Part shown: positions 24,965-37,516 of the stretch, piece after piece
How the letters are laid out: each line of letters begins with the position of its first letter
How positions within the stretch are numbered: position 1 is the first letter of the stretch
Origin: Mixophyes australis
Taxonomy: Eukaryota; Chordata; Amphibia; Anura; Limnodynastidae
Length of the DNA stretch: 64,000 bases
Reading direction: 5' to 3'
NCBI GenBank assembly: GCA_036250195.1
Contig: JAVHZZ010000003.1
Span: 53,249,521-53,313,520 of the forward strand
Program-made: the position numbers and the translations under genes
The notes under the pieces: model-generated
Told to the model about the DNA's origin: nothing
What the model saw: only the letters and a program-made list of their open reading frames with translations
Databases searched by the model: none

Positions 24965-26190
24965 TCTGTATGCCGGTATTGTATAGAGGTCATATTGCTC
25001 TGCATATTATATATAGGATGCTAGAATGCTCTATACATTGTACAAAGATCACTAGAGTGTCCTGTACATTGTATAGAGGTCATTAGAATGCAATATGAAT
25101 TGTATATAGGTCCCTAATATTATGAGCCACCTCGCTACTCACAACATCACACATTGTTTCTGCTTCCTGTCTGCAGCCATGTTCTCTAAGGCCAGGCAGC
25201 CGGGATACTGTGCTTTAGATCAGATTGGTGCTCACAAGACCGCAATAAACAGTTAGATTGCGGGGGTAGAGGCCTCCCTGCCGGTTATAGCGTTTGTGTC
25301 TGCACTTAATGAAGCCTGCTGTTTGCTGAGACATTACCTATTAATGAACAGTTGTTTGACCTTTTGCCTGCGCCTGGATATTCTCTGTCTGCTCCCCATC
25401 TCGACCCTTGGCTTGTTTCTGATCTGTGATTGCTACCCACCATGACCCTTTAGTTCGTCTCTGGTTATCCCTTTTCACTGCCTGCCTTCGACCATTTGCA
25501 TCTTCTCTGGCTTGTCTCCTGCACATCTCTTGGTGTACTACTATAATTCTAGACTCAATACCCCATCGCTACCTGATACCTAAGATAAGCTCTTACTACT
25601 CTGAGTATAAGTCCTGGGGGCTTCTGAGTCCCTGTGAGAATATCGCTTTACACAAGAAAGGTGGCTTGCAATAGGTGAAGATATCACACACACCCTGTTC
25701 TACGAGCTTATCTTGTTTCCAGTGGAGGCCGTTACAACTAGAATGCATTTTGTAGATATCACTAGAATGCTCTGACATGCTATATAATTTATTAAAATGC
25801 TGTCTGTATTGCATGGAGGTCACTAGAATGTCCTTTGTATTGAATATTAATCACTAGAATTTTCTGTTCATTATAGAGAACAGTAGAATACTCTTTGTAT
25901 TGTATATACATTAAAAATGTTCTATGTAGTGTATAGAAGTCAATAGAATGCTCTCTGTATTTTATTAAAGGTCACTAGAATGTTCTGTGTATTGTGTAGA
26001 GGTCACTAGTATTCTCTCTGCATTGTATTGAGGTCACTAGTATTCTCTCTGCATTGTATAGATGTCACTAGTATTCTCTCTGCATTGTATAGAGGTCACT
26101 AGTATTCTCTCTGCATTGTATAGAGGTCACTAGAATGCTTCATGTATTGTATAGAGGTCACAAGGACAGTCTGCATTGAATACTAGTCAG
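24965..26190. repeat. degenerate 31-bp tandem repeat, split by an LTR
   Basis: The unit, about 31 bp, contains GTATAGAGGTCACTAG and TATTCTCTCTGCATT. It is diverged at 24965-25120 and 25740-25990 and nearly identical in four units at 26005-26130. The stretch 25123-25736 is unrelated and looks like an inserted LTR. Confidence 0.8.
25123..25736 (+). mobile_element. solo LTR, probably Gypsy type
   Basis: Pyrimidine-rich block with recurring TTTGACC-like and CTGTCTGCTCCCC motifs, ending GGAGGCCGTTACA. It matches the style of frog Ty3/Gypsy LTRs. It interrupts the 31-bp repeat. I could not confirm the exact ends or a target duplication. Confidence 0.5.
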
Positions 26191-27397
26191 ATGGGGCTTT
26201 GTTGGATTTGCTTATAGCTCTTTGACATAACATTTTTAATATATTTCATTGGTTATCTAAACCTACACCCACATTAGACAAATCATGTCCTCACAGTTTT
26301 CAACATGTGACAAGTTGTTAGAAGAGTCTGCGCCATGTGCCTATGTTTGCCCCCAAGCCTTTCCCTGCCCATATATGTCTAGCATGGTCGTGTGTGATGT
26401 ATGTAGATGTACACTTGATAATGGGGTGTTTATTCTTCTGCATCCAGAGCTCAGGAAGCTTGTTTCCTGGGCACACATAAAACGCCCAGCTACAAAAAAG
26501 TGCCCTTGTTTTTTCCTCAGGGGAGCTACCCTATAGTCCAGCCATCCTGCTGCCAGCCATTTTATGTTTGGCATACAATTCAGGCCACATACTTTAAAAG
26601 ACAAATGCACTATATTACAAGCAAGATTGTTTTTCAGAGTCGGCTCTAACAGCTTTTGAAAGAGGTTGATGATGGAATTGCCAGCATGTCAGTCACAGAA
26701 AGAGCAGAATTATTAATTTGTCAACAGTTTCAGCAGGAACAGGGACATGTCGTAAGTCTTGACAGCCTATGCCAACAAGGGAAAAAACTGCATTAGGAAA
26801 TAGAGACAGTGTTCACAATTTGAGTTCACCATGGAGATAGAAGGACACTTAACAAGATAGTTATTTAAAACCTCAAGACAGTAGTCTCATAAATTGCCAC
26901 AGAACTGAATTAAATAACAAAAACTATATGCCGAATGCTTGAAAAAAAATGATATTCACCGTTTGCACATTTGTTTCAGATTTAATCATGGCCAACACCC
27001 AACAACATATAATCTGACGAACCGAGATCAATATAATGTGGTCTTGTTCCTACATCTGGACTGGTTTAGGTGTGCAGAAAGCCAGAGAAAGACTTTATCC
27101 TACAGCGCCTGTTCTGTAACGTTAAGGATGGCAGTGAATGTACTAAGGTATCTTATAGGAATCAGACAGGAGTATTACATAACACAGTGCAAATAGAAAA
27201 CATATAGATATACTAATATGGGTGAAGGGGGGGGGGGGGGTCAATTCCTTACAACTCACACTAATTGTCACTAGTAATGAAAACATTTAAGATTTGCATA
27301 TACCCGGGAAGACGGGGGGGGGGGGGGGGGGGGGGGAGTGATCCTAAATAAGCAGACACACAACTGCTGCTGCTTTCTACAATAAGAAGTTCCAATT

Positions 27398-27737
27398 AGT
27401 GGTTAGCACTTCTGCCTCACAGCACTGGGACCATGAGTTTGATTCCCGACCATGGCCTTATCTGTGTGGAGTTTGTATGTTCTCCCCTTGTTTGCGTGGG
27501 TTTCATCCGGGTGCTCCGGTTTCCTCCTACAATCCAAAAACATACTAGTAGGTTAACTGACCGCTATAAAAAATAAAATAAAAAAAATTGACCCTAGTCT
27601 CTGTGTGTGTGTGTGTGTGTCTATATTAGGGAATTTAGACTGTAAGCTCCAATGGGGCAGGGACTCATGTGGGTGAGTTCTCTGTACAATGCTGCAGAAT
27701 TAGTGGCGCTATATAAATAAATGATGATGATGATGAT
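27398..27737 (+). mobile_element. tRNA-derived SINE, copy 2
   Basis: Head AGTGGTTAGCACTTCTGCCT, box B GAGTTTGATTCCCG, centre GTTTGCGTGGGTTTCATCC, a GT run (27601-27620), and tail GTGGCGCTATATAAATAAAT then ATG repeats. The first bases of the head are lost. Confidence 0.9.
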
Positions 27738-27739
27738 AT

Positions 27740-28100
27740 TCCCCTCACCTCAACTCCCCCCCGGTGTTTCTCCTGTTAGTCTGCCCCTTCCCCTATATTG
27801 TAAACTCCCGCAAGCAGGACCCTCTATTCCTTGTGTCCTCCTCCTCCTATCATCTTCCTGTTGCTTTTGGCACCCCAGCTTCATTACTCATACCTCCACT
27901 CTGGGTTCCAGCTTCAGTCTCCTCCTCCTCCCTCCCTCCATTACTGGCTCTGGTCCTGCTAGTTGCACCCTCACACCTGGGCCCAGGTCCATCCTTCTGT
28001 AGTCCACTCCCCACTTCTCTTCCTTCCCCCTTCCGGCTCCCAGCGTTGTTTATTCACTCATACCTCTCTGCTGATCTACCTGTCCCCAGCCGGGGTGTCA
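27740..28100 (+). mobile_element. possible L2 3' untranslated piece
   Basis: Pyrimidine-rich sequence with ATATTGTAAACTCCCGCAAG followed by CAGGACCCTCT, which resembles the TGTAAGCTC-GAGCAGGGCCC block of the L2 copies at 44380 and 52476. No coding part and no tail are visible. The assignment is tentative. Confidence 0.35.
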
Positions 28101-29104
28101 ATCCAATAGCACTTAGTTTTGCTTTATGTACTTCACAGTATGCCGTGTTCTGTTTGAAATGATCTACACGCTATTTACACTCCATTTCACAAGACAAAAA
28201 TCACAATATACTGGAAAATATCAGGAGGGGGAGGTGTGTTTTAGCTCTTTGCCCTGGGATTCACATTGTTTAGAAACTGCACTGACTATTTTTCAGTGTT
28301 CTGTTCAATTTGCTTTTAATACTCATTTACTGTTTCATCACTTGTCCGCTCACTGTAAATGGTAACACAAAGTTCTATGTCAGACATGCCTGAAACGCTA
28401 GGCTACTGTGACAGAACAGTGTCTGCTTTATATGAAGCCTTGATATTATCCAGGCCTTCCACAGGGATTTACTAGTAACGCTGTCTGACGAACACAGGAT
28501 TTTAGCTGAAAACCAGAGCACAATTCTTTAGATTTATTAGAGAACAAAACCTTAGACTTCAATCCCGGAGAATGTGTATCCATCCTGTGCCTGGAGACAT
28601 TTATCCCTCTACAATCAGTTTGACTGTAGTGCTGAAGTCAGGGGAGAGACGAAATGCCATGCTGTATAATAACACTCGCCCGGACAGTGGGCTCGCATAC
28701 AAACATGGTAACGTACATGACTAGGCCATCCTGGCCCCGCCCCCGCTATAATAGGGTAAACCTGGGACTGTATAGCAAAGGGCGGAGCCTAATGGCACTA
28801 TTAGAGTGGCCATGCCCCAAAGACACCGCCAACTTTGGAGATTTCCCGAAGGGAGGATCTGAATATTTGGCATGTATGATTTAAAGTGTGACTTGACCTC
28901 CAGAGGAAAGTTCTAGGCAGACTTGTTTATTTTCATTGTCCTGCGATAAAACAACTGACCTGAAATCTAGATACAACTGATTCCCATGTACAGACCTGAA
29001 CTTTATATGTTTTTGTATACGAAGACCACAATTATACACTAACTGGAGGACATACCTGGCTGAATGGGGATTTCCCCTATAAAAGGTACTTGTCAACATA
29101 TCGG

Positions 29105-29218
29105 GGAGGCAGCCATTTTGTGAGCTGCAGTAAATGCCATGAGAATCCAGCCTATCAACTGCGAATGTCAGTAGTTCTTAATAAAAGGACAGACAGCACT
29201 CTGAAAATGGCTGCCTCC
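29105..29218. mobile_element. short MITE with GGAGGCAGCCATTTT ends
   Basis: Inverted termini GGAGGCAGCCATTTT and AAAATGGCTGCCTCC enclose about 85 bp, including a single CCATGAGAATCCAGCCTATC segment. That segment resembles the 43-bp unit at 40680-41515. Confidence 0.75.
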
Positions 29219-29723
29219 ATCGTGTGTAGGCAATAGGCGTTCTACAAAGGAACACTATAGGCACAAACAAAAAATGGGTAGGAAGTGAGATCATGTAAAA
29301 ACAATATTGTGGGAACCAACTTTTTATAGAGGAGTTTTTCCCCATTGGAGAGGGGATGAATTTACAAAACTTTCTCCACACCAGTATATAGGTGGTGGGT
29401 TTGCCATCTGCTCAGTGGAGTCATCTCAACCATTATTAATAAGGACCTCGGTCGGAAGAGCGCTGGGGGAGTAGACAGATTTAGTACATGGGTAAAAATG
29501 AGGGGCAGCTTCTGATTTGTTGAGTGTCAAAGACAACAAAAAAGGACCCGTCTGTCAAACTTCAATTCTCTCTGTGCTTAGGCGCCATTAATGAAGCCTC
29601 CGAGCAGGTTCTGCCATTAATAATACAGTATTTGGTCACATTCAACAAATGGATGTGGTCCGAACAGAAAGTCCCTGCGGATGTACTGATGTGGGTGAAG
29701 GGTGGGGTTGGGTAACTCCCTGC

Positions 29724-29879
29724 CAGTGGCGGAACTACTATTGGAGTAGGAGGTGCGGTGCACCGGGGCCCATGGAGATAATGGCGCCCATTGCATGGGG
29801 AACTAGCGAGCTGTGGGCTCTGGTTCCCTCCTCCCCGCTTCCCTACACCAGGGCCCACAGCTCGCTAGTTCCGCCTCTG
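29724..29879. mobile_element. hAT-type MITE with 8-bp target duplication
   Basis: Ends CAGTGGCGGAACTA and TAGTTCCGCCTCTG; exact 8-bp duplication CTCCCTGC at 29716-29723 and 29880-29887. Length 156 bp. A fragment of the same family (GAGTGGCGGAACTATCATTG) is seen at about 61077-61180. Confidence 0.92.
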
Positions 29880-30159
29880 CTCCCTGCCACCCATACTAAA
29901 TATGAAAAAGAAAAACATTTAAGATCTGGATAAATCGGGGACCATATGATCACAATTAAGCCCAGCTCTGAGGCTACGCCTAGTCTCTAGCTGTGAGATA
30001 CTCTGCAAAATACAGACATTGTTATTTGTTGATGGTTGGGCAGAAAAAGCAAATATTCTGCAGAGGCTAGTACACTAAAGCGGGGGTGGGTTACACTTAC
30101 TGTAAAATCATTTTCTTGGAGGCCTGTGATACATCTATTATTAATGTGAGTGGGCATTA

Positions 30160-30240
30160 CCTCCTAGTTGTGTACTCTATTGGAATGTCCAGGAGACTCC
30201 TGGAATATTGGGAGACGTCCCGCACTCCCGGGAATGAAGG
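30160..30240. mobile_element. GC-rich MITE fragment, TTGCCAAC family
   Basis: TGGAATGTCCAGGAGACTCC followed by GGGAGACGTCCCGCACTCCC resembles the left third of the complete copies. Both true ends are missing. Confidence 0.5.
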
Positions 30241-30501
30241 CTAAACTCACTGATCTCTGACCCCATGCAACATCACTAAATACACATTCATTACATAATG
30301 TCTCTGTGACTGGATCACTGATAAATAACTTATGGTACAAATTTATTTAAAGGAAATAGTGCAGGGCGCTTATTTATATAATTGCCAATGCACTTATTTT
30401 TGATATTGTTTATATTTTGAGATAGGAAATCGTTATTTCTGAGACCAGGGTAGAAAATGTGTTTTTCTGTTTTAACTTGTCTAGAGGAAATACCTTATTT
30501 T

Positions 30502-30504
<3 letters not shown>

Positions 30505-30540
<36 letters not shown>
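30505..30540. repeat. TA microsatellite
   Basis: An uninterrupted TA run of about 17 units. Confidence 0.95.
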
Positions 30541-30542
<2 letters not shown>

Positions 30543-30589
30543 ACAATAAGCCTTTGTTTTGAAAGCCTTTTGCATATCTTGGTATAAGG

Positions 30590-31420
30590 AAATAGTTTGT
30601 TTGGGGTTGTACCTGTCTTTGGGAATGTGTATTCTGCGACTGTCTAAAGAAAGGATTCATGCTGATTGGATCTTTTGATGTGTGAGGGTTCACTTGAAGA
30701 CAGGAAGGTTTAATTAAAGATGTGCTGCTAGATTTCCTGCGTCTAAAAACAAGATGCAGGACATCACAGCGTTTCTAGAATTTCACAGATAAGTGTAAAT
30801 ATTGTTAGCTTTGCAATGCATGTAAATCTATGTTTTGGTGAACAGGTTACATCCGGATTCTAAAAATAGCCTGTGTCTAAACTGTATAAAAGGCACTGGC
30901 TTGTATTGAAAACTTGTTCTTCTCGTTTCTGACCTTAGCACTGGTACCTTCAGCCAGTGTGAGAGCAAATAAACATCACTAGCTTCAAAGACCTGCTTGA
31001 AAACATCTTCAATATTGCTGTATTCCTGTGACCTGCAGATTAGACCCTAACTCTAATCCGTTCTCCAGCTGTTTCTGAGGTTGGACCCAGCTTTTCTGGT
31101 ACCACCGCTCTGCCTGCTACCCTGCAGGCCTGGTCAGTGTGATAGGCCAGGGGGGATCCATCCACAGCACCCTGATCTATAGGTCGGGGTCAGGAGTACC
31201 AGCCCAGGTACACCAGCAACTGGGTAAACTCGCAGCGCCAGTTACCCAGAAGAAACCCGGTACTGGATGCCGATAAAGAATCCAGTGGTGGCAGCCTTTG
31301 TAAGCCCCTTCTACTGCGGCAAGAGGGCGCGTTTGGGATAATACAAGGGAACGGTGGTAAAGTAAGCCCAGCCAGTTCCCAGCAACAACAGACAGGGTGG
31401 CATAGGCAGTCCATCCTGTC
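30590..31420 (+). mobile_element. LTR-like retroelement fragment, copy B
   Basis: Contains a TATA-like box (GTATAAAAGG at 30886), an AATAAA signal (30968), then CTCTAATCCGTTCTCCAG and a block ending near 31415. Its order is matched by the region at 17010-17545. It reads as U3-R-U5 of an LTR retroelement with short leader sequence. No protein-coding part remains, so Gypsy versus retroviral origin is open. Confidence 0.5.
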
Positions 31421-33431
31421 ACAGTCACCTCACAGATGTGATCGCATTCAGCAGTGTCATAAGCACACTCTGATTGGACATCTCTGTAGCCAGTCACGTT
31501 GCTACTTACAGTTTATAAATAGGAACTTCCTCTATGTGTTCAGCTGTGAGTAATGCCATTGCTAAGCGTGCCAATACCACAGGGGGAGCAATGAGACTAC
31601 GACAATACTGCCTCTGCGGTGTGATTTCAGGCCCCCTCGTCTGTACAGTTAGTGCAATGCTGATCTAATCACGTACAGGAACATATATTTTCTTCCTTCC
31701 TAAATGTGGGTGATGTCTGTGGTGCTTGATAAATATTAGAAATCCAGAAGAATATCCTGTATTGTAAGTGGAATAGGGTATGATAAATCAACATGGGCTT
31801 CCAGTATTGGATCCTATCTAAAGACCCACTGTCCATCTATTGTCACTGTTACTAGTCACGGTGAAGAGGACAAATAGGAGTTTATTTACCAAAGTGCATT
31901 AAAAGCACTGTCAGGAATAGGCACCTCTAGCCACTCCCTAATTTAATATCTAATCATATATTCACATAGTCAAACAATATATCACCTCTATTTTGTCAGG
32001 GAACCGCTCCTGAACTCATTTATCTGTCACAAACTGCCCACTGCGCAGTGATGACTTGGAAGCTTACTGTAAGGGAACACACAGGATTCCAGCCTAAACC
32101 TCACACTCACCTCTCTTTCAGGCTACAGATTTAGCTGGTCCCTTTCCCAACACAGACACAAGCTTCCACACTATAAGGCCCATAACAAACCTTTGACTTA
32201 ATTAACCAATTGCGCACACTCTGTGCTCTGGTACTAAACAGTTAACACTTCACAACTGGTATCTAAAGAGTTAACCCTGCCAATCAATCTATCTCTTCTA
32301 AACAGGCACTTATTAATTTTTACATTTAATATACAAAAAGTACCATGCTAACAGGTTATAAAAACAATTAATAAACAATTGACATACATACACAAGTAAA
32401 TCAGATGCAAAATAATGGGATTAACTTTAGAGTATAACTTACAGACAGTGGTATGTTCTGCACCAAGAGAAATTGGCTTGAAGGTGGATAGCTTGTCAAT
32501 GATGATTGATTTCCCAAAAGACCGACAATTTCTTGCAACTGGTCTCAGCTTTTTAAAGACACCTTTACACCTTACCCCACCTCCAGGGGTTGTGGTCTGT
32601 GACACTGTTTACAATCACCATTTGCATGTTGCCTGACTTACTACCCAATTCTACTATGTGACCTAACTTTCCTGTGGAGTGTCACGCAGACCCAATATTA
32701 TTATTAATAGATCCACTATGAATTTACCAATTCATTGATACCAAACAGGTCCTACGTCCAGCATATTAGTTGAGCTTATACTCCTTTCCTGAACTTGTGT
32801 GTGACAGAATGCTTTATGACACATGGGCTGTCCTTCATAATGCTATTGAGGAATATGTGGTTGATCGCTACTTTTATTGATTTTAAGTTGCATTATGGAA
32901 ACTGAATTATATTTGTCTATATAAAATTCAGCAAACCATCATCCTTTTGTAAGACTGTGTAAGCTGTGAACGGCTCCTTAGAGTCTCTCTCGGTGTCAAA
33001 AAAACTCCTATGTCAGGATGTAGCCCACCCCAGGGGCCTTTGTAGCTGCTCAGTGTTCCCTGAAAGTGGTGCTGTTATCTTTTAACATAGAGGTGGGAAC
33101 AATCACCAGACCTACTAACTACTAACACATTTTACACCTTAGTGGCTCAATTTATCAATGGATTCATTTGATATAACATATTTACATTGCAGTTATGATT
33201 AGTCCTTATTCCCCACAATTATGTTATTGATTAATCCTTATAATTGTAATTCCTCTATGTTCACTACAGGCACTGTTAAGTAAACTAAGAAGCTGCCAAA
33301 GAAACATCTGTTGTGACTATGGCTCAATGTGTGATAGTGCTGAATGGGGAAATTTGCAGCAGCATTGCCTGGTCCCTTATTTGGGGTAAATAGCCATTCA
33401 GGATGCATTGGGTTTTTTCCCCTTGGACTTA

Positions 33432-33843
33432 GGCTGAGTACACAATACAGGTTTTTCAGTTTATTGGGTCAATCACACGATAAACGACCATTCGGCCGAA
33501 TATCGCATTAGTGTGTACGCTCCAACGATGAACGATGTTCATCCATGTTCCACAGCACTTTGTATCATTTGATTTGATTTTTAAACCAGACTAAAAATCT
33601 CTTTGCAGGATTGGAACAACATCATTCCATCATTGAGTGTCCATAGATCTCTATGGAATGTGCAGAGTCACAATCTTATCAGCTGATGGTTATGACAGAG
33701 CACAGATCTGAAGGTAAATTTCGTAAAACGTGTTTAGTATGTAGACATGAATCGGCATGCTGATTGGGATGTTATTTTTTTTCTAGTCATTGGTAAAATT
33801 GTTAATGATGTCGGGAGAAATTTTCTGTAGTGTGTACTCAGCC
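33432..33843. mobile_element. Harbinger-type MITE, TTA duplication
   Basis: Ends GGCTGAGTACACA and TGTGTACTCAGCC, flanked by TTA at 33429-33431 and 33844-33846. The same family as 36072-36465, sharing AACCAGACTAAAAATCT and GATGGTTATGACAGA. Length 412 bp, non-coding. Confidence 0.88.
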
Positions 33844-34436
33844 TTAGGAAGTGAAGGAGGGTTAAATTGTTATTTGCATAGGGCACATCAGGACGAGGGT
33901 CACTATTAGACTTCCTACTAAGGCAGGAACAATCTAAGCCATCATCATCAGGAGACCCCATGTTTAAAAGATGTGATTTTCCTCTTCATTTACCAGTATA
34001 CAAGTCCTAACATTGAATTTATTCCCAAGATCCATCTCTAGACCGATACAGGATCCGTCCGAAACAAGCTGCACTAATTACTTTTGCGCTGCTTAAGAAA
34101 ATACCAGATCTGCCACAGTGAGGAGATTGTGTGAGGCATCACAGGTTTCTCCTCGCTGAGCGGCAATGGGTACAAGCAAGACATTGGGGACTTGCTGGAT
34201 AGCATGAAAGACGCACCTGATAAGTATTTGTTTAATTAGAACATACAACTAGCATGCCACACTTTCTGGACACACCACTGGACAGCACTAAATATGCCCA
34301 CTAGGCACAACCCTTGGGCATCTGGATACACCCCATTTGCCGGCGCACCGTACGGCACCTAGTTGCTATTTGCACAATCTTCCTGAAGTGTTTCAAAAGT
34401 AGGCAAGTATGCATTACCGTTACGGGTCCTCACTCA

Positions 34437-34757
34437 GGGCCTGATTCATTAACGAAAGCAAAGCAAAAAAAAAAAAGTAAATTTGCCCTTGGCAAAACCA
34501 TGTTGCATTGGAGGAAGAGGTAAATTTAATATGTGGGACAGATTTATAATTGTGGTAGGGCATGGCCTAGATCAGCTTTAAATTTCAGTGTAAAAATAAA
34601 GCTATCAAGTATTTGTGTGCTACAAGAAAAAGCAGACAGTTGTTTTATTTACATGCCAAATAATAAACTAATTTGCACCCCTTGCATTGTAAAATGGTTT
34701 GTCCAGGAGAAAATTTACTCCTGTTTTTTGCTCTGCTCTCCTTAACGAATCAAGCCC
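34437..34757. mobile_element. MITE with GGGCCTGATTCATTAA ends
   Basis: Ends GGGCCTGATTCATTAACG and CTTAACGAATCAAGCCC, flanked by TCA at 34434-34436 and 34758-34760. A three-base duplication suggests a Harbinger relative. Length 321 bp; the small ORFs inside are not conserved genes. Confidence 0.75.
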
Positions 34758-35411
34758 TCAGAATTGTATGTCATAAAACATTTGGATGCATTAAAATATT
34801 TCCTCTGCTGCTATTTTATAGTAAAAATCATAAAAATAAATGATACAATCAGTTCAAGCCTAGAAAAGCGATGGACGTGTCCAGGTTTTGCTCTATGTCA
34901 CGTAGGGAAACATGCTGAAGGTAGCCGGTTTACAAGCAACCCGCAGCGTCCTGCTGGAGTCTTTTCAGGATTCCATTTTTAGTACAGAAATTTGTGGCAC
35001 CTGATTGGAGTTTGCGCAGCAGCCCCCGTTTTACATGTACAATGAGCCAGCGCTGTATACTGTGACTGCAGCTCGCACTTGTCTCCCTGGCATTCATTCA
35101 GTAAGCTCAGCTGGCTCTCTCTTACTGCTCAATACAGATCTGTAACATGAATCAGCTCAAACAATGGGATCAGGAAGTGGAATTGAGCAAAGTCACAGGC
35201 ATTTGCAGTACAGATTAACGTGTATAAATAAATTATTTCAGCAAATGAAGATTTAAAGATGTACTACAGATTTTATTTTAATGATGTATATTTCATTGGT
35301 ATTTCCTATCGAATTAAATATAGGCACTTGAATTGATTGAATATATCTTAATAAAACAAGTAACTTGACTACATTTTTTTAATTTTAATAATAGAAGCGA
35401 TGCAGTTATAT

Positions 35412-35460
35412 ATATCATCACCATTTATTTATATAGCGCCACTGCTTCCGCAGCGCTGTG
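35412..35460 (-). mobile_element. SINE/L2 3' tail fragment
   Basis: Antisense tail TATATATCATCACCATTTAT then TATAGCGCCACTGCTTCCGC and GCGCTGTG, matching only the last 45 bp of the SINE copies. Confidence 0.7.
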
Positions 35461-35639
35461 ATATATATATATATGTCAACCTGACTCCTTTGTAGTTGAA
35501 CGAACAGTGAACAACAACAACCGAGGACAACCAACAACAACCTACTACATCCATTTCTTAACGTCCTACCCTGGGTAATGGAACTCGCTGATTTTATTTC
35601 TCTACATCCTTTATTTATGTGCCTCAGCCTCTTGTCACT

Positions 35640-36071
35640 TATTCTCCAATCCATATGAAATCCCACAATACTAACCAATCGGTTTTACTTACTATTATTC
35701 AATGGCGTTATCCTTAGAATTATATCACCCTTCACCACCCACTCCCACATCACACTCTTTATCCATATTGTCCTCTCACTACTCCACTTCCCTCTAATTA
35801 ACACTCATGAACTGCAATATTCTCAGCTTGTCACCACGGAATAAGACCTTTTAAATCTTACAATAAGCTTTCCTGCGACTCAGTCCTTCTGCTTCTAGCA
35901 GTTGATTATATTTCAACAAATCCAGTTCTCCCTGACGGCTCTCACATACTTCATTCCCATTCAGCATACTACAGAAGTCCACAAATCTCAAACATATCGC
36001 CTGTCTTCTGTTACTTTCAAAATCCTTTTAGTGTGGCCTTTGGAACGCAGGCTCTATCAGCAACAAACTAA
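35640..36071 (+). mobile_element. L2-like LINE, 5' part up to the MITE insertion
   Basis: Decayed plus-strand coding sequence that ends VAFGTQALYQQQTK or, in the neighbouring frame, GLWNAGSISNKL. This corresponds to the W-N-A-R-S-x-x-N-K start of the L2 endonuclease. It is cut at 36071 by a Harbinger MITE and resumes at 36466. The start of the element is uncertain. Confidence 0.6.
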
Positions 36072-36465
36072 GGCTGGGTACACACTATAGGGTTTTCAGC
36101 CGATTATCGGGCAATACACGACCGTTTGGCCCAATATCACATTAGTGTGTACACAACAACAATTATCGTTCCAAAGAACATCGTATCGTTTCATTTGATT
36201 TTTAAACCAGACTAAAAATCTTTTTCAACGATGTCATTCCAATTCTGCAGTGAATATGCACTCACGACCGGCATTGCCCATAGATATTTTCAGCAGATGG
36301 TTATGACAGATGAAGAGCCCAGATCTGAAAGTAACTCGTGTAGAACGTGTTTAGTGTGTACACGTGAATCTGCATGCTGATCTGGACTTTTTATTTTTTT
36401 CAGTTGTTGGTAAAATCGTTAGCGAAATGGCATCGGGAGAAGTTTTCTGTAGTGTGTACCCAGCC
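36072..36465. mobile_element. Harbinger-type MITE inserted in an L2 coding region
   Basis: Ends GGCTGGGTACACACTA and TAGTGTGTACCCAGCC, flanked by TAA at 36069-36071 and 36466-36468. Length 394 bp. Removing it with one TAA joins NKL to TFIHDLL of the L2 endonuclease in frame, which supports the exact boundaries. Confidence 0.9.
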
Positions 36466-36860
36466 TAACCTTCATCCATGACCTTCTCAAACAATCTCAA
36501 CCTTATGACAATAACAGAAACAGGGCTCACACAATCAGACACTGCCTCACCTGCAGCTCTATCATGCAGTGGTCTCCAGGTCTGGATGTGTCACCCACAC
36601 ATCCAGACCTGGAAGCAGACTAGAAGATGGGGTTGAAACTACTTCTGTCTCACATTCACAGTTCTAACAACTGTTCCACCACTTACATTCCATCCACAGA
36701 ACAAACTATACAGATCTTCAACTCCTTTTCTCTGTGTGTTGCTGTGCTCTATTATCCCCCTGGACCACTGCTATATCTCTGCCTGGTCACCTCATTTCCT
36801 ACCCAATATCATCTTGGGGACTTAAGTTGATTATCCACATTCTCCTTGTGGCTTCAAACT
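36466..36860 (+). mobile_element. L2-like LINE, endonuclease part
   Basis: It reads TFIHDLLKQSQ, then a decayed T-E-T-W-L-like segment, then SFSLCVAVLYYPPGPL, the endonuclease R-P-P-G-P block (here YPPGP), and a decayed end near ILGD. It continues the copy at 35640-36071. Frameshifts are present. Confidence 0.75.
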
Positions 36861-37399
36861 ACTCTTTCTAACCGGTTATAAAAAATATATCATCCACATT
36901 TTATGTTTGGAATTTAATGAATTTGAAATTTAATATTATTTAGCCTTTTCTGGTGGAAAAAAATGAAATCACATATTAAAGATGTTCCTAGTTGTGAACT
37001 AGATAGTTCAGCTGTGTGTTGTTTGGCCTTTCAGATCACTCTCTCTTCCATAGTCACTAGCATACTTTAATACTTTTCCTTTGTTACAACAATGTTTCAC
37101 TACTCTAAAAGAGTTAATAGTGCTGCAGGGAAACTGATGAGAGTTTAAAGTTTAGTGTCACCTAAATATAGAAAAATCACTAGTTCTTAGTGAATTGATT
37201 CAATGATCTGGCTCAGACTTCTGGGAGAGCCAGGATTTTAAGAGCCAAATACAGGTGCAGTTCATCGATTGCTGAGGAGTGTAGTGGAGTGGATTTAGTG
37301 CACAATTGCTAGAACAGTAGAAAACAGTAGTAAAAAAACAGCAATCTTATTGAAGGCAAAACCTGATGCGTCTTTAATAAAATTGTCATTTTAAATTAT

Positions 37400-37465
37400 G
37401 ACGGCAAAGCGTTGACCATCGGCGCTTCATCGGAACTGCCACTTAGTAAATATACCCCTAGGACT
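37400..37465 (+). mobile_element. fragment of a TTTACTAA-type MITE
   Basis: Only a right terminus is seen: CACTTAGTAAATATACCCCT, matching the right end of the palindromic MITEs. The preceding body differs from them. Confidence 0.4.
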
Positions 37466-37516
37466 CCAAGTCCTGACACTATCACTGTCTGTTATGCTCA
37501 CCCCAGCCGTAACGAA

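Noticed and set aside
28720..28790. Small GC-rich patch as a possible promoter
   Set aside because: Too short for a CpG island, and no exon or start signal nearby.
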